Below are positions 7,632-15,780 of a DNA stretch of 55,907 nt, one piece after another. The stretch spans positions 1-55,907 of the forward strand of contig CANRZW010000024.1 of NCBI GenBank assembly GCA_947644545.1, written 5' to 3'. The notes beneath the pieces were generated by a model. The model ran no database searches. It was not told the origin of the DNA and saw only the letters and a list, made by a program, of their open reading frames with translations. Source of the DNA: an uncultured Lachnospiraceae bacterium. GTDB lineage: Bacteria; Bacillota; Clostridia; Lachnospirales; Lachnospiraceae. How positions within the stretch are numbered: position 1 is the first letter of the stretch; the number at the start of each line of letters is the position of its first letter. The position numbers were made by a program, and so were the translations under genes.

Positions 7632-8619
7632 ATTTTGTTGTCTCACGTTCGACAAGATGTACGGGAAGCACATGGTGCGCCCGCTCCTTCCCGCCGCCGT
7701 CAATACGTTCCAGCAGACTATCCACTGTCTTCTGCGCCATATCCTCGATCGACTGGCGGACGCTTGTTATGGTCGGATTATAAAGCGCAGCAAGCATCGA
7801 ATCATCATATCCGGTAATCCTGACCTCCTGCGGCACGCGGATACCCAGTTCCCTCAAGCCGATCATCGCACCGATGGCCAGTATGTCAGTTGTGCAGACC
7901 AGGCCGTCCGGTCTGCTGCCCGCCCTGATATATTCCCTGATCTTCTCCGCTGCAGCCACTGCCGTAATCGTGTCCACGCAGATCGTTCTTGCAGCAAGGG
8001 CCTGTTCCCTGAGTGCCCGCTCATACCCGGCAATTCTCATCTTCTGGTTGTGATCCGTATTATTGGCATAGAGCATGGTAATGTTCCTGCAGCCTTTATC
8101 GATCAGACACCTTGCGGCAAGATAACCGCCGCTTTCATTATCTGATTCTATCACCACACAGTCATCGTCAATCTCATAATTATCCGGACGACGATCCACA
8201 TAAACTACCGTCACGTCGTCCAGACTGTAATGGCGCTTCCCTGAGATGAAGACAATACCGCTTACACGCTGGGAGAGCAATGTATCGATGTGTTTTCTCT
8301 CCAGAGCATCCGATTCATTCGTATTGCAGATAACCGTTGAATAGGCATGCCTGAACAGATTCTTTTCGATCTCTAACACCAGTCCTGCGAAATGGGCATT
8401 CATAATATCAGGCACGATCACCCCGATGATGCGGGAATGGTTCTCCCGCAGACTCTTGGCGATCGTATTCGGATGGTAATCCATCTCTTCCATGACACGC
8501 CGCACCATCGCTTCCGTTTCTGCAGAAAACCGGCCGTTCTGATTGATCACACGCGAAACCGTGGCAACAGACACCCCTGCCTTTTCCGCGATCGTCTTGA
8601 TATTGATCCTGTCTCTCAT
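7630..8619 (-). CDS. LacI family transcriptional regulator (operon repressor)
   Basis: The LacI helix-turn-helix starts a few residues after the chosen start (INIKTIAEKAGVSVATVSRVINQNGRFS), followed by a sensor domain with GVIVPDIMNAHFAG, DGLVCTTDILAIGAM and ITGYDDSMLAAL. Upstream in-frame ATGs exist at 8643 and 8691. I chose 8619 because LacI proteins rarely carry 25 residues before the HTH and GGGAG lies ten bases upstream. It is the last gene of an operon with two oxidoreductases and a ROK kinase. It is the obvious candidate to bind the twin palindromes at 11638-11711, which would make the operon autoregulated. The inducer is probably a sugar or sugar derivative from that pathway. Confidence 0.9.
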   Translation of the reverse strand: MRDRINIKTIAEKAGVSVATVSRVINQNGRFSAETEAMVRRVMEEMDYHPNTIAKSLRENHSRIIGVIVPDIMNAHFAGLVLEIEKNLFRHAYSTVICNTNESDALERKHIDTLLSQRVSGIVFISGKRHYSLDDVTVVYVDRRPDNYEIDDDCVVIESDNESGGYLAARCLIDKGCRNITMLYANNTDHNQKMRIAGYERALREQALAARTICVDTITAVAAAEKIREYIRAGSRPDGLVCTTDILAIGAMIGLRELGIRVPQEVRITGYDDSMLAALYNPTITSVRQSIEDMAQKTVDSLLERIDGGGKERAHHVLPVHLVERETTK

Positions 8620-8691
8620 AGCTATCGTTCTCCCATCCTTCATAACAGGCCGGCTCTCTTCGCCGTTACGGCCTTCCAGCCCTGCCTCCAT

Positions 8692-9582
8692 TCATTCAAC
8701 CCTTTGTCCGGCATAAATAGCGGCGCCCACAACACTTTTCTCCGGTTCATCCTCCGTATAGATGATCTGCAGATTCCGTGCCGGATAAGGTTTCCTGGTC
8801 CTCGCAACAATTCTTTCCTGCAGATAAGCACGCGGAAAATCCGTCATATTAACGACACCGCCGCCAAGCAGCATATGATCCGGATCCAGAATATTGATCT
8901 CCGCAGCCACAACTGCAGCCATGCGGTCCACAAATTCCCTGAGCGCTTCCTCCTGCCTATGTCTTGCAAACAATTCACCAACCGGTGTCTGCGGATAGTG
9001 TTCCTGCTGCAGCCGGACTAGATACTTCCCGGCCGCCAGATTCTCCACACACCCTTCATTGCCACAACCGCAGCGAAGCCGGCTTCCGATTACCGGAATA
9101 TGCCCGATCTCACCCGCCGCGCCGTTCTTACCAGACAGCGGTTTTCCGTCTATCATAATGGCATTACCGATGCCTGTTCCAAAATAAATACCGCAGATCA
9201 CCCCGTCCGTAGAAAGACCATACTTGTCAACATCATAATGCAGGGCCATTGTCACATCCCTCTCAGCCAGGACGGGGATGCCCAGCTTCGCACCAAGACC
9301 ATCCACCACCGGAAGATCTTCCATAAATTCAAGATTGGGGGCCTGCATAACCTTTCTCCGGCTCCTGTCCAACGTTGCCGGAAATCCGATCACAACGGCG
9401 TCAATAACCGTATCCTGAATATACTCCTGAATAAACTGTGCCATATCCAAGATCACATCATCCGATCTGATCACGCTCGCCGTCGGTACTTTCTGAAAGC
9501 GAGTCACCTTTTTCCCGTCGCATACCGTTCCGATCCGGAAATAAGTTCCTCCAATATCGATTCCGATTATTCTCATATCCAT
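8692..9582 (-). CDS. ROK family sugar kinase, AlsK (allose kinase)-like
   Basis: This 296-residue protein should phosphorylate a hexose at the expense of ATP in the cytoplasm. It shows the N-terminal phosphate loop IGIDIGGTYFRIG, the catalytic region GAAGEIGHIPV with GFP-type segments, and the ROK zinc motif CGCGNEGCVE (~168-177). From memory, several blocks resemble E. coli AlsK rather than NagK or glucokinase: a GFPATL block, a PNL block, RDV, and GGGVVNMTDFPRAYL near the end. Substrate assignment to allose or a related epimer is inference. The stop codon lies beside the region where the LacI gene begins, and two Gfo/Idh/MocA enzymes precede it, so all four act in one pathway. Confidence 0.82.
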   Translation of the reverse strand: MDMRIIGIDIGGTYFRIGTVCDGKKVTRFQKVPTASVIRSDDVILDMAQFIQEYIQDTVIDAVVIGFPATLDRSRRKVMQAPNLEFMEDLPVVDGLGAKLGIPVLAERDVTMALHYDVDKYGLSTDGVICGIYFGTGIGNAIMIDGKPLSGKNGAAGEIGHIPVIGSRLRCGCGNEGCVENLAAGKYLVRLQQEHYPQTPVGELFARHRQEEALREFVDRMAAVVAAEINILDPDHMLLGGGVVNMTDFPRAYLQERIVARTRKPYPARNLQIIYTEDEPEKSVVGAAIYAGQRVE

Positions 9583-9606
9583 TCACCATCCATATTCTGG
9601 GGATTC

Positions 9607-10593
9607 TCAATCGCCTGGAAACAGGATTCCTGCCGCCTTTCGTGCGGATTCTATCACTTCAACCGTTGCCAGCGTGGCATCAAGATCGGCATAGACGCGC
9701 GCATAGTCTTCCTCCTGCAAGAGTCTCGTGATTTCCTGGATTTCGTAGAACCAACGGTCAGGATTCTGCTGTTCATTACGGGTATCATCACTTGTCTTCG
9801 TGACCGTTTTCACGGATGCAATACCATTAGAGCCGTTATGAACATAAATATATCCCTGCTCGCCCTCGATCTGAAAGAAATTCACGCCCCATGTGTCTTT
9901 GGCGCCGGCATTGGTGCTGACAAAGCCATCATATTCCATCATCATCACCCCGGACGTATCGGACAATCCCGGATAACGATTCGCATAATATTCCGCCTTC
10001 TTCGGTTTCCCAAATAACAGGATGTTCAACAGCACGTTATAAAAATTGATATCCATCAGACAGCCGCCCGCATATTCCGGATCAAAGATCGCCGGCTTCT
10101 CTCCCTTAAGGACCGCATCATAGCGGCTGGAGTACTGGCTGTAATTGCTTAAGACCAGCCTGATCCGTCCGATCTTTGCAAGCTCCTGTTTCAGAATTGC
10201 GAAATTAGGCAGATATCCGGTAGGCGCGGCTTCCATTAAAAGCAGATGTCTATCCCTTGCAAGCTGCGCCAGTTCCCTGGCCTGGGTCAGCCTTGTGGTA
10301 AAAGGCTTCTCGCAGATGACATGCTTCCCGGCCTCCAGAGCCCTTTTGGCCTGTTCATAGTGGAGCAGATTGGGCGTCGCAATATATACGGTGTTCATTT
10401 CCTCATCTGCCAGAAAAGCATCCATATCCGTATAGGTTTTCGCACAGCCATATTCTGCCGCAAGATCCCTGGCCTTTTCCTCACTCCGTGAATAGACCGC
10501 CTCCAGGTCGATTCCCTTTGTTTTCCGCACATTGTCAAGGATCGAATGGACGATAACGCCGCTTCCGATCGTTCCAAGCTTTACTTTTTCCAT
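9607..10593 (-). CDS. Gfo/Idh/MocA family oxidoreductase (second in operon)
   Basis: This NAD(P)-dependent sugar oxidoreductase of 328 residues has a Rossmann fold at the N-terminus (LGTIGSGVIVHSIL), the family signature AGKHVICEKPFTT around residue ~95 with the conserved Lys in EKP, and a C-terminal substrate-binding alpha/beta domain. It is slightly shorter than many family members but appears complete. The start overlaps the end of the preceding oxidoreductase by 13 bases, indicating translational coupling. Members of this family oxidise or reduce sugars, inositols or their 3-keto forms; which applies here cannot be read from sequence. Confidence 0.88.
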   Translation of the reverse strand: MEKVKLGTIGSGVIVHSILDNVRKTKGIDLEAVYSRSEEKARDLAAEYGCAKTYTDMDAFLADEEMNTVYIATPNLLHYEQAKRALEAGKHVICEKPFTTRLTQARELAQLARDRHLLLMEAAPTGYLPNFAILKQELAKIGRIRLVLSNYSQYSSRYDAVLKGEKPAIFDPEYAGGCLMDINFYNVLLNILLFGKPKKAEYYANRYPGLSDTSGVMMMEYDGFVSTNAGAKDTWGVNFFQIEGEQGYIYVHNGSNGIASVKTVTKTSDDTRNEQQNPDRWFYEIQEITRLLQEEDYARVYADLDATLATVEVIESARKAAGILFPGD

Positions 10594-11600
10594 GCTTTCG
10601 CCACCTCCGTCGCCTCTTCCAGTATCTCGAGCACCTTGATGACCTCTTCATCCTTCACGCACTTTGCCCCGCCGTTTTCAATGGCATCCACCAGCGAATC
10701 ATAAATCCGTTCATAATGTGCACAGTCTACCGGTACCTTTTCCGTAATCTTTTCCCCAGCGTCATTCCTGTAGACAAGGGTTCCCCAGCGATCTTCCGGC
10801 GCCGGCGCCGTATTGATCACATGCCTGCCCACCGTCTTTTTCCTGCCTGAGTTATGAAGCACCGGCGGCAGAGTAAAGCTTCCTCTCGTTCCATGGAGCG
10901 TAAACCGCGGGTAGTCGATCATGACGCACATGGAAGTGTTGACAGACGCTTTACAATTGCCATAGAAAAATTCAAGATCATAGTAGTCGTCACCCACGCC
11001 GGGATGATGGATGCTGCGGACATCCAGATTGGTTCTGTCCGGCATGCCGAGCAGACTGATCACCTGGTCCACCGTATGTACGCCAAGATTGTATAAGGTT
11101 CCCAGATGATCGTACCATCCATTCTCTTTATCATAATCATAATGGCTCTCAAGGCGTACCAGATCGCCCAGCCTGCCGCTGTCGATCACCGCTTTGACAG
11201 CCAGGAAATCCGCATCAAAGCGACGGTTCTGATTCGGCATACAGACCAGACCCTTCTCTTTCGCTAATGCAAAACATTCTCTCGCCTCTTTCGCAGTCGG
11301 TGCGAAGGGCTTTTCGATCAGTGCATGTTTGCCAGCCTCCAGGATCTGCCTTGCGTAAGGCATGTGAAACGGATCGGGCGCGGAAACGACCACCAGATCA
11401 ACCTCCTCATCGCGCAGCACGTCATTGAAATCCGTAGTAAATATAAGCTCCGGATAAAATGGCTCGTACTCCGCAAATTGTGCAATATCCTCCTCCCGCC
11501 GAAAGACATATTTTGCTCTGATATCCTTTCGGTTTTCCACGTAAGGGATATGATATTCCCGCACTGAAACGCCAAACCCCACATAAGCTGCTGTGATCAT
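10581..11600 (-). CDS. Gfo/Idh/MocA family oxidoreductase (first in operon)
   Basis: This 339-residue oxidoreductase has an N-terminal Rossmann motif (AYVGFGVSVREYHIPY) and the signature AGKHALIEKPFAPT at ~90-103. The C-terminal domain has YNLGVHTVDQVISLLG, where the His is a usual active-site residue in this family. The start has AGGAGG about nine bases upstream. It is the first gene of the LacI-controlled operon: promoter at 11725-11753 and operators at 11638-11711 lie directly upstream. A pair of these enzymes in one operon often carries out an oxidation followed by a reduction, giving net epimerisation of a sugar. That would fit delivery of a product to the downstream ROK kinase (inference). 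Confidence 0.9.
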   Translation of the reverse strand: MITAAYVGFGVSVREYHIPYVENRKDIRAKYVFRREEDIAQFAEYEPFYPELIFTTDFNDVLRDEEVDLVVVSAPDPFHMPYARQILEAGKHALIEKPFAPTAKEARECFALAKEKGLVCMPNQNRRFDADFLAVKAVIDSGRLGDLVRLESHYDYDKENGWYDHLGTLYNLGVHTVDQVISLLGMPDRTNLDVRSIHHPGVGDDYYDLEFFYGNCKASVNTSMCVMIDYPRFTLHGTRGSFTLPPVLHNSGRKKTVGRHVINTAPAPEDRWGTLVYRNDAGEKITEKVPVDCAHYERIYDSLVDAIENGGAKCVKDEEVIKVLEILEEATEVAKAWKK

Positions 11601-11637
11601 GTTGTAATCCTCCTTTACTCTTTCCCATATTTTCTGT

Positions 11638-11655
11638 TGAGTAATCGTTTACTCA
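11638..11655. promoter_or_regulatory. LacI-type operator O2 (palindrome)
   Basis: TGAGTAATCGTTTACTCA is palindromic apart from the two bases flanking the central CG, which is typical of LacI-family operators. It is identical to the copy at 11694-11711 and lies 56 bp downstream of it, so both face the same repressor with near-integral helical phasing. Confidence 0.85.
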
Positions 11656-11693
11656 CTCCGAGAGAGCCGTACCAGGCAGTACAACCTCTCTTC

Positions 11694-11711
11694 TGAGTAA
11701 TCGTTTACTCA
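11694..11711. promoter_or_regulatory. LacI-type operator O1 (palindrome)
   Basis: This is the second identical copy of the 18-bp palindrome. It lies just downstream of the predicted start of transcription (about +7 to +24), where a bound repressor would block RNA polymerase. With the copy at 11638-11655 it could support looping by a tetrameric LacI protein. Confidence 0.85.
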
Positions 11712-11724
11712 TTATTATAGCTCG

Positions 11725-11753
11725 ATCATATCTTTTTTTAATCACTTTGTCAA
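11725..11753 (-). promoter_or_regulatory. Promoter of the oxidoreductase-kinase-LacI operon
   Basis: On the minus strand TTGACA (11753-11748), a 17-base spacer and TATGAT (11730-11725) form a near-perfect sigma-A promoter. The predicted start near 11718 is directly followed by the operator. A second TATAAT-like sequence (CTATAAT) occurs a few bases further downstream. Confidence 0.75.
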
Positions 11754-11776
11754 TACCATGACAGAAAACCATTTTT

Positions 11777-12883
11777 CTAACGCGGCCATCTGTCTTCCTT
11801 GCTCATCAAAGGCGCAAAGGGATTATGAGGCTCCGACTGATACCAGTATGCTACGGACGCCACATCGTCCTGCCGCTCGAAATTCCCTTTATGACAGGTA
11901 CCGATCTGCTGGATCGTCACACGCAGATCCTCCTCGAAGAGCACCGGATCCATAATATGCCAGCGGTAGAATCCTCTCTGAGGCATCATATCGTCATTAT
12001 GATAGAAATTATGCACATCCACGTCATGATGTGAATAGTAAGGATATCCCATAAACGGCGTACAATAGGTATTCTCCACTGTTCTGCCGCCGCACTGGCT
12101 GGCAAAACTCCAGGCGCCGCCGAAATAATCCTCCGTCCCTGTTCCGCAGATGGTGGGATATCTGTCATCCCCGTCCAGATAGAACTTGATCTCCCCTTCT
12201 CCCCACCAGTAACGCTCAAGCGCTGTCAGCGCCATATAAGTTCCTACATAATGTCCCCTTCCCCTGACCTGATCCAGAATGGTGTAATCCTTCTGCTTCT
12301 GTGTTATCTTCTCTCTTCTCCACTGTGCATGGAAATAGCAGATATCCTCCGGCAGCTCGTCCGTCAACAAATAATCAACCTGATAGAAGAAAGCCGGCAC
12401 CTCAACCTCATGCTGATTTTCCAGCGTAATCCTTGCCCCTTTGTGAAAAGGCATGGGAAAATAGCAGTTCATGCCACGGGCGGGATTCACGACAATCGGC
12501 ATGGAATTGACAATACATCCCCGCCCGAAACCACAACAGAAGAAATCACCCAGCGGTGTTTCCACGGACGGAGTCTCCTCCTCGTCCCAATAGATCCTCA
12601 GAACCAGATCACGCAGCACATAATAATCTTTGTCCGTTCTGTCCGTCACCGTCATCCAGATATGCTGGATCACTCCGGAGCCCTCGATCTGCGCCAGCGT
12701 CGTCACGCTCCCGGGCGCCAGCCCCTGAATACAGGGTGCCCCCTTCCTGGAAGGCCCGAGACTGCTTGCGGCCATGCCGCCCTTCCCTTTTTCCCCATGC
12801 GGATTCTCACAGTTGATAGATCTGCTCTTTCCGTGTTTAGCCAGAGGCAGCGCCCCCAGACCATTCATAAAACTTTGAAACAT
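11777..12883 (-). CDS. GH172 / DUF2961 family protein
   Basis: This 368-residue protein carries the DUF2961 fold seen in GH172 enzymes, which act on fructofuranosides and arabinofuranosides. Family hallmarks are the N-terminal segment ending in the alanine-glycine-rich GSVTTLAQIEGSGVIQHIW, then LRIYWDEEETPSVE, PLGDFFCCGFG, and the C-terminal GTGTEDYFGGAW and GFYRWHIMDP. There is no signal peptide, so it acts inside the cell. The ATG at 12883 has AGGAGG eight bases upstream; the ATG at 12904 lacks one. The stop lies just 24 bases before the -35 of the next operon, so it is transcribed separately or reads through. It probably hydrolyses a substrate feeding the oxidoreductase/kinase pathway (inference). 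Confidence 0.85.
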   Translation of the reverse strand: MFQSFMNGLGALPLAKHGKSRSINCENPHGEKGKGGMAASSLGPSRKGAPCIQGLAPGSVTTLAQIEGSGVIQHIWMTVTDRTDKDYYVLRDLVLRIYWDEEETPSVETPLGDFFCCGFGRGCIVNSMPIVVNPARGMNCYFPMPFHKGARITLENQHEVEVPAFFYQVDYLLTDELPEDICYFHAQWRREKITQKQKDYTILDQVRGRGHYVGTYMALTALERYWWGEGEIKFYLDGDDRYPTICGTGTEDYFGGAWSFASQCGGRTVENTYCTPFMGYPYYSHHDVDVHNFYHNDDMMPQRGFYRWHIMDPVLFEEDLRVTIQQIGTCHKGNFERQDDVASVAYWYQSEPHNPFAPLMSKEDRWPR

Positions 12884-12936
12884 ACAAAATCCTCCTTCCT
12901 CCATTCGTCTGCCATTTCAAAATCTGTCTCTTCAAA

Positions 12937-12960
12937 TATCAGGTTTCAACATTCCTGATA
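12937..12960. promoter_or_regulatory. Inverted repeat upstream of the GH172 gene
   Basis: TATCAGG and CCTGATA form perfect 7-bp arms around a 10-base spacer, about 55-75 bases upstream of the GH172 start. It may be an operator or a leader hairpin. No clear promoter could be assigned around it. Confidence 0.4.
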
Positions 12961-13039
12961 CCATCCCCGTCCATTCTGACAAGCAGATCAAATAACTTTC
13001 ATAAGATTGATCAGTAATTCTTCTTTTCCGTGGAAAACC

Positions 13040-13068
13040 TTGACAAATGTTGTCATGATTATTATGGT
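13040..13068 (+). promoter_or_regulatory. Promoter with embedded palindrome before the glycosylase gene
   Basis: TTGACA (13040-13045), 17 bases and TATGGT (13063-13068) form a plausible promoter, with TATACT immediately after. The palindrome TGACAA-ATG-TTGTCA (13041-13055) overlaps the -35 and spacer, the position of a repressor site. It does not resemble the Gram-positive LexA box. Confidence 0.55.
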
Positions 13069-13177
13069 ATACTCAAATTATGAAAGTGATCCATGGAAAG
13101 CAGACAGACTGTTAAGCATTGCGTATCACCTGCCGGTCATGAAACTGCAACAAAGCATCATAAAGGAGCAACCACAT

Positions 13178-13768
13178 ATGAATATCCAAAAAGAACTTGA
13201 AACAAAAGCAGGCGCAGCAGGCAATATGCACCTGAACAATATTGATCTTGATCCGCTTACAATCAAGGCTGTTATGATAAATGAAGTGGTCCCTGCTGAT
13301 CCTTTACAGGATTTCTATGGAATCCCCGAAGCCGATTATCTGAAGACAACGATTCCTCTTTTCCAGGGGGCAGGCGCCAAAGTTACTTCCATCCGGGACA
13401 TATTACAGATGGGCATCTATATCACAAATGCCGTTAAAACACCGAAGACAGAATATGCCATTGACAGAAGCAGCATTGAAAACAGTCTGCCTTATCTGGA
13501 AGCAGAGCTTTCTTTATTTCCCAATACAAAAGTGATCATGCTGATGGGCGATGTCGCCAGGAAAGCCTTTAACATGATCACGAAAAAGGCGACCGGGAAA
13601 AATGCCATTCCTGCCATTTCCACCTATAAACTGCGAAACAGCGAAATCTACTATAAGGGGATTCGGGTAATGCCGTCCTATATCATGACCGGTGGAAATA
13701 TCCTGATCGAAAAGTCAAAAGTAACCATGGCAGCCGAGGACATTGCAGCTATGTTGAGCATGATGTAA
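13178..13768 (+). CDS. Uracil-DNA glycosylase family protein
   Basis: This 196-residue protein belongs to the uracil-DNA glycosylase superfamily as found in Clostridia. The first conserved block is VMINEVVPADPLQDFYG (~30-46), then PLFQGAGA, a YITNAVKTPKT block that probably lines the nucleotide pocket, and the segment KVIMLMGDVARKAFNMI. The C-terminal stretch RVMPSYIMTGGNILIEKSK aligns from memory with the family's last helix. The frame is open back to 13007, but the ATG at 13178 has AAAGGAG nine bases upstream and a promoter lies in between. The gene is isolated between divergent and convergent neighbours. Base-excision activity on uracil is inferred, not seen. Its stop codon lies within a repeated 18-mer also found at 46117-46134. 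Confidence 0.8.
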   Translation: MNIQKELETKAGAAGNMHLNNIDLDPLTIKAVMINEVVPADPLQDFYGIPEADYLKTTIPLFQGAGAKVTSIRDILQMGIYITNAVKTPKTEYAIDRSSIENSLPYLEAELSLFPNTKVIMLMGDVARKAFNMITKKATGKNAIPAISTYKLRNSEIYYKGIRVMPSYIMTGGNILIEKSKVTMAAEDIAAMLSMM

Positions 13769-13862
13769 GTTTACTGTGAAACCGTATATAGGGAATAAAA
13801 CAGCCCAGGCCGCTTGAAAAATGAGTGCATCACCATGACAGGTATAACACTTTCTTCCAAAA

Positions 13863-14885
13863 TCATGTCAGCAGATATACCGAAAATGTGGTTCCCTCAC
13901 CTACTACGGACTTTACGCTGATATACCCTCTCTGCCTCGTGATAATCTCCTGTGCAAGATACAACCCCAGACCGACACCCTCCTGTGCCGCCGCAGTCTC
14001 ACTGCGCCAGAAGCGCTTGAACACCTGATTACACTGCTCTTCCGGAATGCCCATACCGGTATCCGCAATATCCACACGGGTATAGAACTGCCATGGACGG
14101 ACACTGATCCTGATGCTGCCGCCTGCCGGCGTGTACTTGACCGCATTATCCAGAACATTTCCCAGCGCCTCCGCCGTCCATTTCCCATCATGCCTGGCCA
14201 TAATGTTGTTGTCGCACTCCACCGACAACTGAATCTGCTTCGCCTCCGCCCTGGCCCAGATCCCGTTTAGCGCCTGCGCAATCGTATCGTACAGGCTCGT
14301 TCTTTCAATATGCAAGGCAAAAGTTCCCGTCTCCAACCGTGACATCTTGATCAAAGACTGCAGCAGAAAATCCAATTTGTTGATCTGTTCCACCATGGTG
14401 CCCAGAAATTCCCTACGCTTTTCCGTGCTCAAATCATGAGACTGCAGGATTCCCATGAACATCTGCAGATTGGCGATAGGCGTCTTGACCTGATGGGAAA
14501 TATCCGATACCAGCTCCTGAATCACCTGCTTGTCCTGTCTGCTCTGCCTGCGCCCCTCACTCATTAAGTCATAATACTGCATGAATTTGCCCTGGATCCT
14601 GGCTGTCAGTGTATCTTCATAGGGAAAGTACTCCTCCGGCTTCCGTTCCGCGATCAGGTCGTCTAATGTCCGACATAGCTCATCCGCGAATCTGCACAAC
14701 TGCCACCTCTGCCATATACTCCACAAAAGCCCCAACACGCACAGTCCCCCGCAAAGCCCCAGAAGCGTCACCCGTATATCTGCCCGCGGTACCCAGATCC
14801 ACACCACATACAGGAAACATCCAAACATGACCGCTGCCGCCGCCAATACACACCATCGCATTACACTGTCCGCTCTCTGACCCAT
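13863..14885 (-). CDS. Sensor histidine kinase, OmpR-partner type
   Basis: This kinase of about 340 residues has two N-terminal membrane helices (~9-33 and ~37-58) with almost no extracellular loop, as in intramembrane-sensing kinases. The dimerisation helix has VSDISHQVKTPIANLQMF (phospho-His), and the catalytic domain has the N-box GNVLDNAVKYT, DTGMGIP and GVGLGLYLAQEI. I chose the ATG at 14885 because GGAG(A)CGGAG lies upstream and it leaves a 41-base gap after the regulator; the longer frame from 14999 would overlap the regulator. Its partner is the adjacent response regulator. No dedicated transporter sits beside it, so the signal is unknown. Confidence 0.9.
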   Translation of the reverse strand: MGQRADSVMRWCVLAAAAVMFGCFLYVVWIWVPRADIRVTLLGLCGGLCVLGLLWSIWQRWQLCRFADELCRTLDDLIAERKPEEYFPYEDTLTARIQGKFMQYYDLMSEGRRQSRQDKQVIQELVSDISHQVKTPIANLQMFMGILQSHDLSTEKRREFLGTMVEQINKLDFLLQSLIKMSRLETGTFALHIERTSLYDTIAQALNGIWARAEAKQIQLSVECDNNIMARHDGKWTAEALGNVLDNAVKYTPAGGSIRISVRPWQFYTRVDIADTGMGIPEEQCNQVFKRFWRSETAAAQEGVGLGLYLAQEIITRQRGYISVKSVVGEGTTFSVYLLT

Positions 14886-14925
14886 TTCTCCGTCTCCAAT
14901 TCTATCGTTAACGACCTGACCGCCA

Positions 14926-15639
14926 TTACCTGTTTTGAGATTCCCAGATATATCCCATCCCGCGCACCGTCTTGATGTACCCGTGCTCCTCATCTTCAAT
15001 CTTCGCCCGCAGTCTGTTCATTGTCACCGTCAGCGTATGATCGTCGATGAAATTCCCGTCGCAGTCCCACAGCTTCTCCAGCAGAAGCCGCCTGGTGACC
15101 ACATTGCCGGCATTGGCCACAAGCACCCGGAGCAGCTTATATTCGTTGGGCGTAATCGACAGCTTCTCCCCGCCCCGCACGGCAGTCAGCGCCTCGAAGT
15201 CCAGCTGCAGGAAATCATCCCGGTAACACGTTCCCTCTGCAGTTTTTCCTGCCGCTGAGCCTGTCCCGCCGGCTGCAGCGACGCGTCGCAGGGCAACTTC
15301 CACTTTTTTCAGCAGGATCGGCATACGGAAAGGCTTGGTCACGTAATCTTCCGCCCCCAGGTCATACCCGTTCAGCATATCCTCCTCCAGATCATTGGCC
15401 GTCAGAAAGATCACCGGCAGTTCCGGATGCAGACTCTTGATCTTCCCGCACAGTGCAAAGCCGTTCCCGTCCGGCAGATTGACATCCAGAAGCGCCAGAG
15501 AGAAGTTCTCCTGCTCCACAAGATATTCCGCCTTCCGGCAGTTATAAGCCGCCTGCGTCACATACCCGGCGGCGTCCAGCTCAAAACAAAGTCCCGTACT
15601 CAATGCCAGGTCATCTTCTACCACTAATATCCGCTCCAT
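14926..15639 (-). CDS. OmpR family response regulator
   Basis: This 237-residue regulator has a receiver domain (phospho-acceptor Asp52 in LALLDVNLPDG; Lys in VTKPF) and a C-terminal winged helix (~135-235) with LSITPNEYKLLRVLVANAG and TVRGMGYIW. The ATG at 15639 is preceded by GGAGAG; the codon six bases further upstream is TTG. It is transcribed ahead of the kinase at 13863-14885. The sequence just upstream contains the remains of a toxin gene, so its promoter lies in or before that remnant. Confidence 0.93.
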   Translation of the reverse strand: MERILVVEDDLALSTGLCFELDAAGYVTQAAYNCRKAEYLVEQENFSLALLDVNLPDGNGFALCGKIKSLHPELPVIFLTANDLEEDMLNGYDLGAEDYVTKPFRMPILLKKVEVALRRVAAAGGTGSAAGKTAEGTCYRDDFLQLDFEALTAVRGGEKLSITPNEYKLLRVLVANAGNVVTRRLLLEKLWDCDGNFIDDHTLTVTMNRLRAKIEDEEHGYIKTVRGMGYIWESQNR

Positions 15640-15654
15640 GATCAACTCTCCGTT

Positions 15655-15780
15655 TTAACCGTTTTTACTATTTACTATGTCAAGTATAGCAAAACGATTC
15701 TTAAAAAGGAAGCGGAACCCCTTTGGAATCCCACTCCCTTTCATAAGACCTCTCACATTCGTATCAATCAACAGCTTCAT
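15655..15780 (-). pseudogene. PIN-domain toxin remnant
   Basis: A 41-codon reading frame starts MKLLIDTNV, the typical first strand of a PIN-domain ribonuclease carrying its first catalytic Asp. It then departs into unrelated sequence and stops. A full PIN toxin is about 130-150 residues, so all other catalytic acidic residues are missing. The start overlaps the end of the antitoxin frame by 17 bases, as is normal in vapBC-like operons. Confidence 0.6.

Noticed and set aside
9100..10017. 305-codon ORF antisense to the ROK kinase and oxidoreductase
   Set aside because: It spans two well-supported genes on the opposite strand and has no start signal or recognisable domain.
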